From: Lysobacterales bacterium
Lineage (GTDB): Bacteria > Pseudomonadota > Gammaproteobacteria > Xanthomonadales > Wenzhouxiangellaceae
Assembly (NCBI GenBank): GCA_002722315.1
Contig: PBLG01000005.1
Location: 1-42,910 of the forward strand
Length of the DNA: 42,910 nt
Direction of reading: 5' to 3'
In this document: in pieces, positions 1 through 9,169 of the stretch
Layout of the letters: each line of letters starts with the position of its first letter
Numbering within the stretch: position 1 is the first letter of the stretch
Program-made: the position numbers and the translations under genes
Notes under the pieces: generated by a model
Database searches by the model: none
What the model saw: only the letters and a program-made list of their open reading frames with translations
Told to the model about the DNA's origin: nothing

Positions 1-370
1 CCGGCCGATCGCTGCGACCCCAACCGCTATCGCTCGGATCATGTGAGCAACCGCCGTCGGCCACGCAGGCATCCCACTGGGCGAACGTTACCTCGGTCTG
101 GCCCATAGCGAAGGCCGGAACGTTGACAATGCGTTGCGGGCCTTCATTACTCCGCCGTTCCGGCTCGTCCGGCGGACTACCCTGGGTGAAGCTGCCAGCC
201 GGGATCATCACCATAGTGGGGCAGTCGGCGCAGTCGGTGAAGGTCGGTTCAAAACCGTCGGCGAATAAAACTTCCTCCTGAGCGAACACCATCGAACTGG
301 CGCCGCTCAGGAATGCGAGAATAATTGCACACAGAGAGAATTTTCGATCAAGACCCGAGTCCAGCGACAT
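1..370 (-). CDS. Secreted FGE-sulfatase/SUMF1-domain protein, N-terminal part
   Basis: The reading frame starts at ATG 370 and runs off the left window edge, so only about 123 codons are visible. A purine-rich ribosome-binding site (GGAAGGAAAGA) precedes the ATG. Residues 1-31 look like a signal peptide (hydrophobic [13 protein letters not shown], then VFAQ). Next comes an FADGFEP stretch, then [20 protein letters not shown] and a segment ending [19 protein letters not shown]. The IPAGSF..GS..DE and EVTxxQW patterns are typical of the formylglycine-generating-enzyme/sulfatase-modifying-factor domain, used by sulfatase activators and many secreted proteins of unknown role. The catalytic cysteines of true FGE lie near the C-terminus, outside the window, so enzymatic activity cannot be judged. 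Confidence 0.8.
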   Translation of the reverse strand, partial: MSLDSGLDRKFSLCAIILAFLSGASSMVFAQEEVLFADGFEPTFTDCADCPTMVMIPAGSFTQGSPPDEPERRSNEGPQRIVNVPAFAMGQTEVTFAQWDACVADGGCSHDPSDSGWGRSDRP

Positions 371-854
371 ATTCGTCTTTCCTTCCTTTTTTTTCCGGCG
401 ATTTTCGGTGTTTGGCACACGCGGCGGGGAAAAAACGAACATGTCAACCAAACGGGCGTCTCTTCATTCCGACTGAAAGACATCATACCGGCCAGGCCGA
501 CCGAACACCGCACCATCGCGCGGCATCAACAAGCCGTCCCCAGCGAACTGAGGCGACCTTGTTGTCGGTCAGCGACGGTTCTGCACCTGGACGAACATGG
601 CTGGCGTGTTTCATTGGCTTCCGCCTAGACTTGCCGATCACGCCCGACAGCTTCGCACCCTGCCCTGGGCAACGCTATCGGTAAATTTCCCGCTGGTCCG
701 TAGGCAATCTTCCCTGCCCGTGTAGAAATTTTTCGATGCGTGGAAATGTCACCCAGGTCAATTAGCCCCGCCAAAGTTTCACCCAGAGTTTCACCCAAAG
801 CGCGTTTCTCAATTGCAATGAATTCTTAGAAATCTTCTAAACCATTGTTTGTAA
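371..854. other. Intergenic stretch without a recognised gene
   Basis: This is the spacer between the FGE-like gene and tRNA-Leu. I see no convincing coding frame on either strand. It holds the leader of the FGE-like gene (T-rich on the plus strand near 376-395), a direct repeat of AGTTTCACCCA at 774-784 and 787-797, and a short palindrome TTAGAA-ATC-TTCTAA at 826-840. The palindrome lies just downstream of tRNA-Leu and could help end its transcript. Confidence 0.5.
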
Positions 855-941
855 TGGTGCCCGGGGCCGGACTCGAACCGGCATGACCTTTCGGCCGAGG
901 GATTTTAAGTCCCTTGTGTCTACCAATTTCACCACCCGGGC
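855..941 (-). tRNA. tRNA-Leu(TAA)
   Basis: The 87-nt class II tRNA is read on the minus strand with an encoded CCA (TGG at 855-857). The acceptor arms are GCCCGGG/CCCGGGC. The anticodon loop CTTAAAA gives anticodon TAA, a variable arm is present, and the T-loop is GGTTCGAGTCC. It corresponds to leuZ of the gammaproteobacterial glyW-cysT-leuZ cluster. It now lies 484 bp from the Cys gene, with repeat elements in between. Confidence 0.96.
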
Positions 942-945
942 TATG

Positions 946-1208
946 TGGTCCTTCAACATGATACTTGCGGGTTCAGCGTTCCTGTGGCGCTTCGCGGCTG
1001 GGCGCCGTGCGCAGTCAATGGCCGTCGTCCTTGGCAAGCACGGTAACACCGCAGCGCAGCGCCACAGGAGCGCCCGAAGGGTTGGCCCGTCAGCGTCCAT
1101 GGCGGCGTTCCGGCCCTTGTAAATGGGGCTGGCCATTCACTGCGGGCCGCGCCTTGCCCTGAACGCTGACAGACCAACTGAATCCGTAATTATCATGCTG
1201 AAGGACCA
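946..1208. repeat. Inverted-repeat-bounded intergenic element A (between tRNA-Cys and tRNA-Leu)
   Basis: The 31-nt ends at 946-976 and 1178-1208 are inverted copies of each other (27 of 31 match), bounding a 263-bp segment with no convincing gene. A second inverted pair, TCCTGTGGCGCT at 980-991 and its exact complement at 1058-1069, is nested inside. On the minus strand the interior contains GCACGGCG followed by ACAGGA, which resembles the interior of the element beside tRNA-Val (24049-24195). I therefore place it in the same repeat family, probably MITE- or REP/BIME-like. The ends abut tRNA-Leu on one side and element B on the other. Confidence 0.6.
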
Positions 1209-1210
1209 CT

Positions 1211-1354
1211 AGAAACCACTGTAAAACTACTGCGCGTGCGCCTGGCGGCGTCCGGCGGTGCTCGAAATCCTCACGTATTCACATATACGTTTCGGTTTCT
1301 GCGCTCCGGCGGCCACCGCCAGACACCCGCTCGCTACGTTTTTCAGTGGTTTCT
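1211..1354. repeat. Inverted-repeat-bounded intergenic element B (downstream of tRNA-Cys)
   Basis: The 17-nt arms at 1211-1227 and 1338-1354 are inverted copies (16 of 17) bounding 144 bp. Read on the minus strand, the core (about 1245-1305) has the order GCGCAGAAACCG, a short AT-rich palindromic centre, then GTGAGGATTTCGAGCAC. The element at 24049-24195 has the same order on the plus strand (CACAGGAACCG, TGTAC..GTACA, ATGAGGATTCCGAGCAC). The shared architecture and core make these two the clearest members of the family. Confidence 0.65.
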
Positions 1355-1425
1355 TGGTGCGAAGATGATACAGCGCGGTCCGGCGTTCTGCCAGATTCGT
1401 GGAATATGTGTCGCTAAAAAGGGGA

Positions 1426-1499
1426 TGGAGGCTAGGCCCGGAATCGAACCGAGGTAAACGGCTTTGCAGGCCGCTGCATGACCACTCTGCCACCTAGCC
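1426..1499 (-). tRNA. tRNA-Cys(GCA)
   Basis: The 74-nt tRNA has encoded CCA (TGG 1426-1428), acceptor arms GGCTAGG/CCTAGCC, anticodon GCA in CTGCAAA, and T-loop TTCGATT. It corresponds to cysT of the gly-cys-leu cluster. Element B begins 71 bp downstream of its 3' end. Confidence 0.96.
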
Positions 1500-1582
1500 G
1501 TGGTGTGGAACATCGAGCGCAAATTGTACCGCGTATTTTTCCGGCGCGTCGGTCGTGCGGCCGCATCACCCGTCCGGAAAAG

Positions 1583-1604
1583 AAAAACCCCGGCCGAGCC
1601 GGGG
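1583..1604 (-). terminator. Rho-independent terminator after tRNA-Gly
   Basis: On the minus strand a GC-rich hairpin (CCCCGGC, 3-nt loop, GCCGGGG; stems 1588-1594 and 1598-1604) is followed directly by five T residues. It lies 15 bp past the 3' end of tRNA-Gly. This suggests that Gly and Cys are not simply one uninterrupted transcript. Confidence 0.8.
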
Positions 1605-1618
1605 CTGTTCAGAGTATC

Positions 1619-1694
<76 letters not shown>

Positions 1695-1846
1695 AGACAA
1701 GACCCGTAATTTTAGCCTGACATTTCTTCCTGTCAATACCTATTTGACGTTTTCGGGGCAATAAAGGTTCTGCTAGGCCGCGACCGTCGGCTAAACTTCG
1801 GTTCAGCATTCACAATGGGGCCGCCCGGCCGCCGGATCAACCCGAT

Positions 1847-4522
1847 TTGAGTTCCCCAGACCCACATTCCAGCCGCCGGTTGCCGGACGACCAGGTCCAG
1901 GTCGAAGGGCCGGTAGAGGTGCCGACCGTTTCGATCCTGGTGCCCACGCGCAACGAAGGCGGCAACATCGGCGCGCTAATCGATTCGCTGCTGGCGCAGC
2001 CGCGCCTGGTCGACCGGATCGAAATCATCGTCGCCGACGACGGCTCCACCGATTCGACGATCGCAGAGGTCCGGGCGCGCGCCGAATCCGGCCGGGTCCG
2101 ACTGCTGCAGCGCACCGGCACCCCCGACCTGACCGCCTCGGTGCTCGAGGCCGCCAGGATTGCCCGCGGGCGCTACTGCGTGGTGATGGACGCCGACGGG
2201 TCGCACCCGGTGGAGGCGGTCGCGCGGCTGCTCGAACCACTGGAATCCGGCCGGGCCGACGTTGCGGTCGGGAGCCGGCACGTGCCGGGCGGCGCGATCG
2301 ACGACTGGCCGCGCTGGCGCCGGCTGGTGTCTCGCGCCGCGGCCTTCCTGGCCTGGCCTTTCACCAGGGTCCGGGACCCGATGTCGGGCTTCTTCGCGAC
2401 GAAGCGTGAACGGTTGGCCTCGCTGGAGCCGCTGGAGGCCGGCTACAAGGTGCTGCTCGAAGTACTGGTGCGCACGCGTCCCGACCCGAGCGTGGTCGAG
2501 GTGCCGTTCCGGTTCAACGACCGCGATACCGGCGCGTCCAAGATGAACGCGCGCGTGCAGTGGCTCTTCGTGCGCCGACTGGCCGCGCTGGGCGGCGCGC
2601 GAATGACGCTTGGCAACCTGTCGCGGTTCAGCCTGGTGGGCCTGAGCGGCGTCGGCGTGGACCTTGCCGTGTTCTGGTTGCTGAGGTCGCTGGAGGCAAG
2701 CCTGGCCACCGCGCATTTCGGCGCGTTCTTCGTCGCCACGGTCAGCAACTTCGTCCTCAATTACCGCTGGAGCTTTGCCCGAGAATTCGACCCCGACCGG
2801 TCGGCGCTGCGACGCTATTCGGCGTTCCTGGTGGTCGCACTGCTTTCGCTGACGCTGCGCGGCGGCGTGCTGGCGATGCTGACCGACGGCCTCGGTGTCG
2901 TGCCATGGATCGCCATTCTGCCCGCGGTCGGGCTGACCGCCGTCATCAACTACCTCGGATCGATTTTCTACGTGTTCCCCGCGCGCGATGCCGAGAACAA
3001 CCCGGAAACCCGGTGGCGGATGGCCGCGCTGGCGCTCATCGGGTGCTCTCTGATGCTGCGCTGGCTTTATCTCGGGCAGGCCGAACTGATCTTCGACGAG
3101 ATGTATTACTGGACATACACGCTGCATCCGGCGCTTTCGTACCTGGACCATCCCCCGTTGACCGCCTGGCTGGTCTGGCTGGGATCTTCGGCATTCGGCG
3201 ACAACGCGTTCGGCGTGCGCGCCGCCACGCTGCTGCTGGGCCCCGCGAGCATCGTGTTCGCCTACCTGTTCACCCGCGATCTCTATGACAAGACGCGCGG
3301 ACTTCTGGGCGCGATGCTGGTCGCCGTCGTTCCGGCCTGGCTGGCGACCGGTTTTCTCATGACTACCGATGCCGCGGCAACGACCGCCTGGCTGGCAGCG
3401 CTGTATTTCCTGCAGCGCGCGCTGATCCATGACCGCCCCGGGGCCTGGATCGGCGCCGGCGTCGCCATCGGCGCGGGCGCGCTGGCGAAATACACGGTCG
3501 CTTTTCTGGGGCCGGCGGTGCTGGTGTTCATGCTGCTCCACCGCCCCGCCCGGCGGCATCTCGCGACCTGGCAGCCCTGGGTCGGTGCGCTGGTCGCGCT
3601 GGCGTTGTTCAGCCCGGTGCTGGTCTGGAACTTCCAGAACGACTGGGCGTCGTTCGCGTTTCAGTCCACCCGCCGGATCGCCGAGGACGCGAGCGCGAGC
3701 GCGCACTGGCTGCCGATACACACCGTGGTCGCACTTGGGCCGCTGGCCGGAATCGTGGCGCTGTACCTGCTGGGGCCGGCGCGCAGGCGCCTGTGCCGGG
3801 ACGACGCATCGCGGCGGTTCATGCTCAGCATGGCGCTGGCGCCGGTGGCCATCATCTTCGCGTTCGGCCTGTTCACCGAAACCAAGGTCCACTGGATCGT
3901 GCCGGCGTGGCTGGGCCTGCTGCCGATGATCGCGGCGACGGTGCACCCACCGGCCTGGGCCGGTGCGTCACGCGCATCCAGGATCATCGAGAGACTCTGG
4001 CGCCCCCTCCTGCCGCTTTCCCTGGTGGCCTTCGGGTTCGGGCTGCACTACATCTCGATCGGCCTCCCCGGCGTGCAGTGGCAGCCCAACCGGCTGGGCT
4101 ACATGGGCTGGCCGGAACTGGCTCGCGAGGTCCACGCCATCGAAATGCAGATCGAATCGGAAACCGGCCGGCGACCGATCGTTGCCGGCATGGCCAAGTG
4201 GGGCATCCCGGCGGCGCTGGCGTTTCACGACGTCGACGGCAGACGCGACAACATCACCGCGCGCAACCTGGTCGGCATGAGCGGTTCGCAGTGGGAGCGC
4301 TGGTTCGATCCGAATACCGATCCGACCCGGCCGGTGCTGCTGGTCAGCCACGAATCCAAGCTTATCGACGAAGACTGGCTGGAGTTGGCGCTGATCGGCC
4401 TGGGGCCGTTGAGAACGACGACTGTCTACCGCGACGGCATGCCGATCCAGACCCTGCACTATCGTATCGGAGATGGATTCCTGCCCGAAATGCTCCGCTA
4501 TCCCGGGCACATGCCGCCGTGA
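1847..4522 (+). CDS. GT2 - GtrA - GT39/ArnT-like membrane glycosyltransferase fusion
   Basis: The 891-aa protein carries three normally separate modules. Residues ~28-225 form a GT2 polyprenyl-phosphate glycosyltransferase domain (VSILVPTRNEGGN, ADDGSTDST, MDADGSHP, DPMSGFF), which would load a sugar onto the lipid carrier. Residues ~260-380 form a GtrA-like four-helix membrane domain (RFSLVGLSGVGVD..., NFVLNYRWSF), linked to flipping of lipid-linked sugars. Residues ~395-890 form a multi-helix GT39/ArnT-like domain with a D417-E418 pair in the first large loop and the DHPPLTAW motif, which would transfer the sugar outside the membrane. Together they could make, flip and transfer a sugar in one polypeptide. 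The TTG start at 1847 is not backed by a good ribosome-binding site; the alternative would be a later GTG. It diverges from tRNA-Gly. Domain calls are firm, the target is unknown. Confidence 0.88.
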   Translation: MSSPDPHSSRRLPDDQVQVEGPVEVPTVSILVPTRNEGGNIGALIDSLLAQPRLVDRIEIIVADDGSTDSTIAEVRARAESGRVRLLQRTGTPDLTASVLEAARIARGRYCVVMDADGSHPVEAVARLLEPLESGRADVAVGSRHVPGGAIDDWPRWRRLVSRAAAFLAWPFTRVRDPMSGFFATKRERLASLEPLEAGYKVLLEVLVRTRPDPSVVEVPFRFNDRDTGASKMNARVQWLFVRRLAALGGARMTLGNLSRFSLVGLSGVGVDLAVFWLLRSLEASLATAHFGAFFVATVSNFVLNYRWSFAREFDPDRSALRRYSAFLVVALLSLTLRGGVLAMLTDGLGVVPWIAILPAVGLTAVINYLGSIFYVFPARDAENNPETRWRMAALALIGCSLMLRWLYLGQAELIFDEMYYWTYTLHPALSYLDHPPLTAWLVWLGSSAFGDNAFGVRAATLLLGPASIVFAYLFTRDLYDKTRGLLGAMLVAVVPAWLATGFLMTTDAAATTAWLAALYFLQRALIHDRPGAWIGAGVAIGAGALAKYTVAFLGPAVLVFMLLHRPARRHLATWQPWVGALVALALFSPVLVWNFQNDWASFAFQSTRRIAEDASASAHWLPIHTVVALGPLAGIVALYLLGPARRRLCRDDASRRFMLSMALAPVAIIFAFGLFTETKVHWIVPAWLGLLPMIAATVHPPAWAGASRASRIIERLWRPLLPLSLVAFGFGLHYISIGLPGVQWQPNRLGYMGWPELAREVHAIEMQIESETGRRPIVAGMAKWGIPAALAFHDVDGRRDNITARNLVGMSGSQWERWFDPNTDPTRPVLLVSHESKLIDEDWLELALIGLGPLRTTTVYRDGMPIQTLHYRIGDGFLPEMLRYPGHMPP

Positions 4523-4601
4523 TTCGCTGGGTCGCGTTTCGATCATTCGGCAACCGTCTGCCAGATTGACCGGGGATTGACCAAAGATTGGTCAATGAAG
4601 C

Positions 4602-4630
4602 TTGGCTTTAGCGCCGAATGGTGGCAGAAT
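4602..4630 (+). promoter_or_regulatory. Predicted infA promoter
   Basis: TTGGCT (4602-4607), a 17-bp spacer and CAGAAT (4625-4630) form a plausible sigma-70 promoter 30 bp before infA. Just upstream lies a perfect inverted repeat ATTGACCAA-AGA-TTGGTCAAT (4576-4596). It could be an operator, or a terminator stem for the upstream gene, although no T-run follows. Confidence 0.5.
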
Positions 4631-4660
4631 AACGGGGTTTTAACACCTTGATGGAGCCTC

Positions 4661-4879
4661 ATGGCAAAAGACGAACATATCGAGATGGAAGGTCGCGTAC
4701 TCGAGACGCTTCCCAACACGATGTTCCGTGTTGAACTCGACAACGGCCACACGATCACCGCGCATATCTCAGGCCGTATGCGCAAGCACTACATCCGGAT
4801 CCTCACCGGAGATCGGGTCAAGGTTGAAATGACCCCTTATGACCTGTCCAAGGGTCGTATCACCTACCGCATGAAGTAA
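4661..4879 (+). CDS. infA: Translation initiation factor IF-1
   Basis: The 72-aa protein has the full S1/OB-fold IF-1 sequence (starts [13 protein letters not shown], contains [13 protein letters not shown] and [18 protein letters not shown]). IF-1 binds the ribosomal A site and assists IF-2 and IF-3 in initiation. The ATG is preceded by GGAG at a 4-nt spacing. It converges on clpA, and a short GC hairpin at 4898-4914 separates them. The clpS-clpA-infA neighbourhood is conserved in gammaproteobacteria. Confidence 0.98.
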   Translation: MAKDEHIEMEGRVLETLPNTMFRVELDNGHTITAHISGRMRKHYIRILTGDRVKVEMTPYDLSKGRITYRMK

Positions 4880-4897
4880 CCGGTCAGTCGACCGGCG

Positions 4898-4914
4898 TGC
4901 CGGCTTGGCCGGCA
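4898..4914. terminator. Hairpin between infA and clpA
   Basis: TGCCGG, a 5-nt loop and CCGGCA form a short stem in the 68-bp convergent spacer. There is no T-run, so it is only a possible shared terminator. Confidence 0.3.
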
Positions 4915-4947
4915 ACGCCCTGGATTTCCCGCCACCGCCCGTCCGGC

Positions 4948-7224
4948 TCAGCTCGGCAGCGCCTCGACTTCCGTTGCGTCGAATGTAAGCGAAAGGCCCT
5001 TGCCGGCTTCGTTCACGTCGATGCGGATGGTGCCGCCCTGCTCGCCCAGGTTGCCGAACAGCAACTCGTCGGCCAGCGGTCGCTTGATGTGTTCCTGAAT
5101 CACGCGCTTCATCGGTCGGGCGCCCATGGCGGGATCGAAGCCGTGGCGCGCAAGCCATTCGCGGGCATCGCCGGAAACTTCGATGTGCACGTTGCGGTCG
5201 GCCAGCTGGTTTTCCAGCTCCATGACGAACTTGTCGACCACCTGCAGGATCACGTCGAACGGCAGCGATTCGAACTGGATCACCGCGTCGATCCGGTTGC
5301 GGAATTCGGGCGTGAACTGGCGGCGGATCGCCTCCATGCCGTCGGGCCTGGCGTCGGAATCGGTAAAACCGATGGCGCGCTTGTTCATGTCGGCCGCCCC
5401 GGCGTTCGTCGTCATCACCAGGATGACGTTGCGGAAGTCGGCCATGCGGCCGTTGGCGTCGGTCAGCTTGCCGTGATCCATCACCTGCAGCAGCAGGTTG
5501 TAGATATCGGGGTGGGCCTTTTCGATCTCGTCGAGCAGCAGCACCGCGTGCGGGTTCTGGGTCACGGCCTCGGTCAGAAGGCCGCCGCGGTCGAAGCCGA
5601 CGTAACCCGGCGGCGCGCCGACCAGCCTGGATACGGTGTGCGCTTCCATGTATTCGGACATGTCGAACCGGATCAGCTCGATGCCCAGCGTCATCGCGAG
5701 CTGGCGCGTGACCTCGGTCTTGCCCACGCCCGTGGGGCCGGCGAACAGGTACGAGCCGATCGGGCGATCGGCGTCGACCAGCCCGGAGCGGGCCATCTTG
5801 ATCGCAGAGGACAGGGTTTCGATGGCCTTGTCCTGGCCGAATACGGTCAGCTTGAGATCGCGCTCCAGGGTCCTGAGGGCATCGCGGTCGGAGCGCGAAA
5901 CCTGGCGCGGCGGAATCCGGGCCATGCGCGCAACCACTTCTTCGATCTCGTGGGTGCCGATGACGTCCACCCGGCCTTCCGGGTCGAGCAGGCGCTGGCG
6001 TGCACCGGCCTCGTCGATCACGTCGATGGCCTTGTCCGGCAGGTGTCGGTCGTTGATATGGCGTGCCGACAGCGTCGCGGCCGCTTCCAGGGCTTCCGGC
6101 GCGTACTTGACCCCGTGGTGCTCCTCGAAACGATACTTCAGTCCGTTGAGGATCTCGATGGTCTCGGCAACCGTCGGTTCAACGATATCGATCTTCTGGA
6201 ATCGACGCGCCAGGGCACGGTCCTTCTCGAACACGCCGCGGTATTCCTCGAACGTCGTCGAACCGATGCAGCGAAGCTCGCCGTTGGCCAGTACGGGCTT
6301 GATCAGGTTGGAAGCATCCATGACGCCGCCGGAGGCCGCGCCGGCGCCGATGATGGTGTGGATCTCGTCGATGAACAGGATCGCACCTTCCTTCTCGCGA
6401 AGTTCGGCGAGCACTGCCTTGAGTCGCTTCTCGAAATCGCCGCGGTACTTGGTGCCGGCCAGCAGCGCGCCCAGGTCCAGCGCCCAGACTTCCGCGTCGG
6501 CGAGCACCTCGGGCACCCGCTCCTCGACGATGCGCAGCGCCAGCCCCTCGGCCAGCGCAGTCTTGCCTACGCCGGATTCGCCGACGTACAACGGATTGTT
6601 CTTGCGCCGCCGGCACAGGATCTGCACCGTGCGCTCGAGTTCGGCTTCGCGTCCGATCAACGGATCGATACGGTCGGCGCGCGCGCGCTCGTTGAGGTTC
6701 GTCGCGAAACTGGCCAGCGGCGACTTCTGCTCCTGGCCCTCGCCCTCGGCCTGGGTCGCGCCGGTCGGCGCGTCGGGCGCAGGCTGCTCCTCGTTCTTCG
6801 TGATGCCGTGGGAAATGAAATTGATCACGTCCAGACGGTTTACGTCCTGCTTGCCGAGCAGGTAGACCGCGTGCGAATCCTTTTCGCTGAAAATGGCTGC
6901 CAGCACGTTGGCGCCGAGCACCTCGCTGCGCTCGGCCGACTGAACGTGGTACAGCGCGCGCTGAAGCACGCGCTGGAAACCGACGGTCGGCTGGGTATCG
7001 CGCTGGTCGCCGGCCGAAAGCACCGGGATCGTCTCGTTGAGCACCTGCTCAAGTTCGGCCGAAAGCAGCTTGAGATCGGCGCTGCAGGCCAGCAGCACGG
7101 AGCGTGCCGACGGATTGTCGACGAGCGCCAGCAGCAGGTGCTCGACGGTCAGGAACTCATGCCTGCGGCTGCGCGCGGCATGGTACGCCTGCGATATCGA
7201 TAGCTCGAGGTCTTTGCTGAACAT
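4948..7224 (-). CDS. clpA: ATP-dependent Clp protease ATP-binding subunit ClpA
   Basis: The 758-aa Hsp100 unfoldase has the usual ClpA length. It has an N-terminal Clp repeat domain (~1-145), a first AAA+ module (Walker A GESGVGKTALAEG, Walker B ILFIDEIHTI) and a second AAA+ module (GPTGVGKTEVTRQ, VLLLDEIEKAH). An IGF tripeptide in KRAIGFTDSD is the loop that docks on ClpP. It unfolds substrates and feeds them to ClpP, and clpS upstream encodes its N-degron adaptor. AGGAG about 10 nt before the ATG supports the start. No clpP is in the window. Confidence 0.97.
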   Translation of the reverse strand: MFSKDLELSISQAYHAARSRRHEFLTVEHLLLALVDNPSARSVLLACSADLKLLSAELEQVLNETIPVLSAGDQRDTQPTVGFQRVLQRALYHVQSAERSEVLGANVLAAIFSEKDSHAVYLLGKQDVNRLDVINFISHGITKNEEQPAPDAPTGATQAEGEGQEQKSPLASFATNLNERARADRIDPLIGREAELERTVQILCRRRKNNPLYVGESGVGKTALAEGLALRIVEERVPEVLADAEVWALDLGALLAGTKYRGDFEKRLKAVLAELREKEGAILFIDEIHTIIGAGAASGGVMDASNLIKPVLANGELRCIGSTTFEEYRGVFEKDRALARRFQKIDIVEPTVAETIEILNGLKYRFEEHHGVKYAPEALEAAATLSARHINDRHLPDKAIDVIDEAGARQRLLDPEGRVDVIGTHEIEEVVARMARIPPRQVSRSDRDALRTLERDLKLTVFGQDKAIETLSSAIKMARSGLVDADRPIGSYLFAGPTGVGKTEVTRQLAMTLGIELIRFDMSEYMEAHTVSRLVGAPPGYVGFDRGGLLTEAVTQNPHAVLLLDEIEKAHPDIYNLLLQVMDHGKLTDANGRMADFRNVILVMTTNAGAADMNKRAIGFTDSDARPDGMEAIRRQFTPEFRNRIDAVIQFESLPFDVILQVVDKFVMELENQLADRNVHIEVSGDAREWLARHGFDPAMGARPMKRVIQEHIKRPLADELLFGNLGEQGGTIRIDVNEAGKGLSLTFDATEVEALPS

Positions 7225-7370
7225 TAGCGCCGTACTCCTGGCCGGGCGGCCTTCGGTGGATTCGCGTCTTCATTATGGACCGCATGCAGGGCGGTCGGTT
7301 TCAATCGCGACCGGATTCCCGGCCGATTCACGCCAGACTTGCGACGATCCGGGACAGGGATCGCCGCCGA

Positions 7371-7697
7371 TCAGGATTCTTCAAGCGTACATTGCAACGG
7401 GTGCTCGTTTTCGCGAGCGTAATCGTTGACCATGATGACCTTTGTCTCGGCGATCTCGAAGGTGTAGACACCCGCCACCCCGCGACCACGGGTGTGCACG
7501 TTGAGCATTACCTGGGTGGCCTTTTCGTGAGCCAGGCCGAAAAACTTCTTGAGCACGTCGACGACGAACTCCATGGGGGTGTAGTCGTCGTTGAGCAGCA
7601 CCACCTTGTACAGCGGCGGCTTCTTGGTCTTCGGGCGTGATTCCTCGAGGGCCAGGCCGTCTCTCGGGTTGTCGGATTCGCGCGATGGGTCGGTCAT
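7371..7697 (-). CDS. clpS: ATP-dependent Clp protease adaptor ClpS
   Basis: ClpS is the adaptor that hands N-end-rule substrates to ClpA. The core [22 protein letters not shown] and the [20 protein letters not shown] segment are diagnostic. Two in-frame ATGs exist, at 7730 and 7697. I chose 7697 (108 aa, the normal family length) because a TAATAT -10 hexamer lies at 7732-7737, only one base before the upstream ATG, which would place the RNA start inside the longer version. The clpA gene follows 146 bp downstream on the same strand. Confidence 0.93.
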   Translation of the reverse strand: MTDPSRESDNPRDGLALEESRPKTKKPPLYKVVLLNDDYTPMEFVVDVLKKFFGLAHEKATQVMLNVHTRGRGVAGVYTFEIAETKVIMVNDYARENEHPLQCTLEES

Positions 7698-7731
7698 GTT
7701 CTCGGTTGCGTTCTGGGTTGCTACACCCATG

Positions 7732-7759
7732 ATATTAACCGAATCCGGCCGCGTGGAAA
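7732..7759 (-). promoter_or_regulatory. Possible clpS promoter
   Basis: On the minus strand TTTCCA, a 16-bp spacer and TAATAT (7732-7737) resemble a sigma-70 promoter. It would start transcription near 7725, upstream of the ATG at 7697. Confidence 0.4.
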
Positions 7760-7803
7760 GTGAAGCGTGCGGCCTGTTCAGATATTTGTCCGGGGGGCGG
7801 GCA

Positions 7804-7830
7804 GGCGCGCGGCGGTGGCCGCCGCGCGCC
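7804..7830 (-). terminator. Strong hairpin downstream of aceA
   Basis: A perfect 12-bp stem (GGCGCGCGGCGG / CCGCCGCGCGCC) with a 3-nt loop lies 17 bp past the aceA stop codon. It lacks a T-run on the minus strand, so it may act as an RNA-stabilising or imperfect terminator structure between aceA and clpS. Confidence 0.5.
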
Positions 7831-7847
7831 GGGGGTTCGAGCTGCGA

Positions 7848-9143
<1,296 letters not shown>

Positions 9144-9169
9144 GCGGGTATCTCCTGGGTTCTCAAGAC

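Noticed and set aside
325..684. 119-codon plus-strand ORF at the left end
   Set aside because: It overlaps the start of the FGE-like gene in antisense and has no plausible ribosome-binding site.
1976..3946. 656-codon open frame antisense to the glycosyltransferase fusion
   Set aside because: It is a shadow frame with Arg/Gln/His-rich, non-protein-like composition; the sense frame has clear domains.
4897..7203. 768-codon open frame antisense to clpA
   Set aside because: This is a GC-driven shadow of clpA, with no recognisable motif and H/D/V/G-rich composition.
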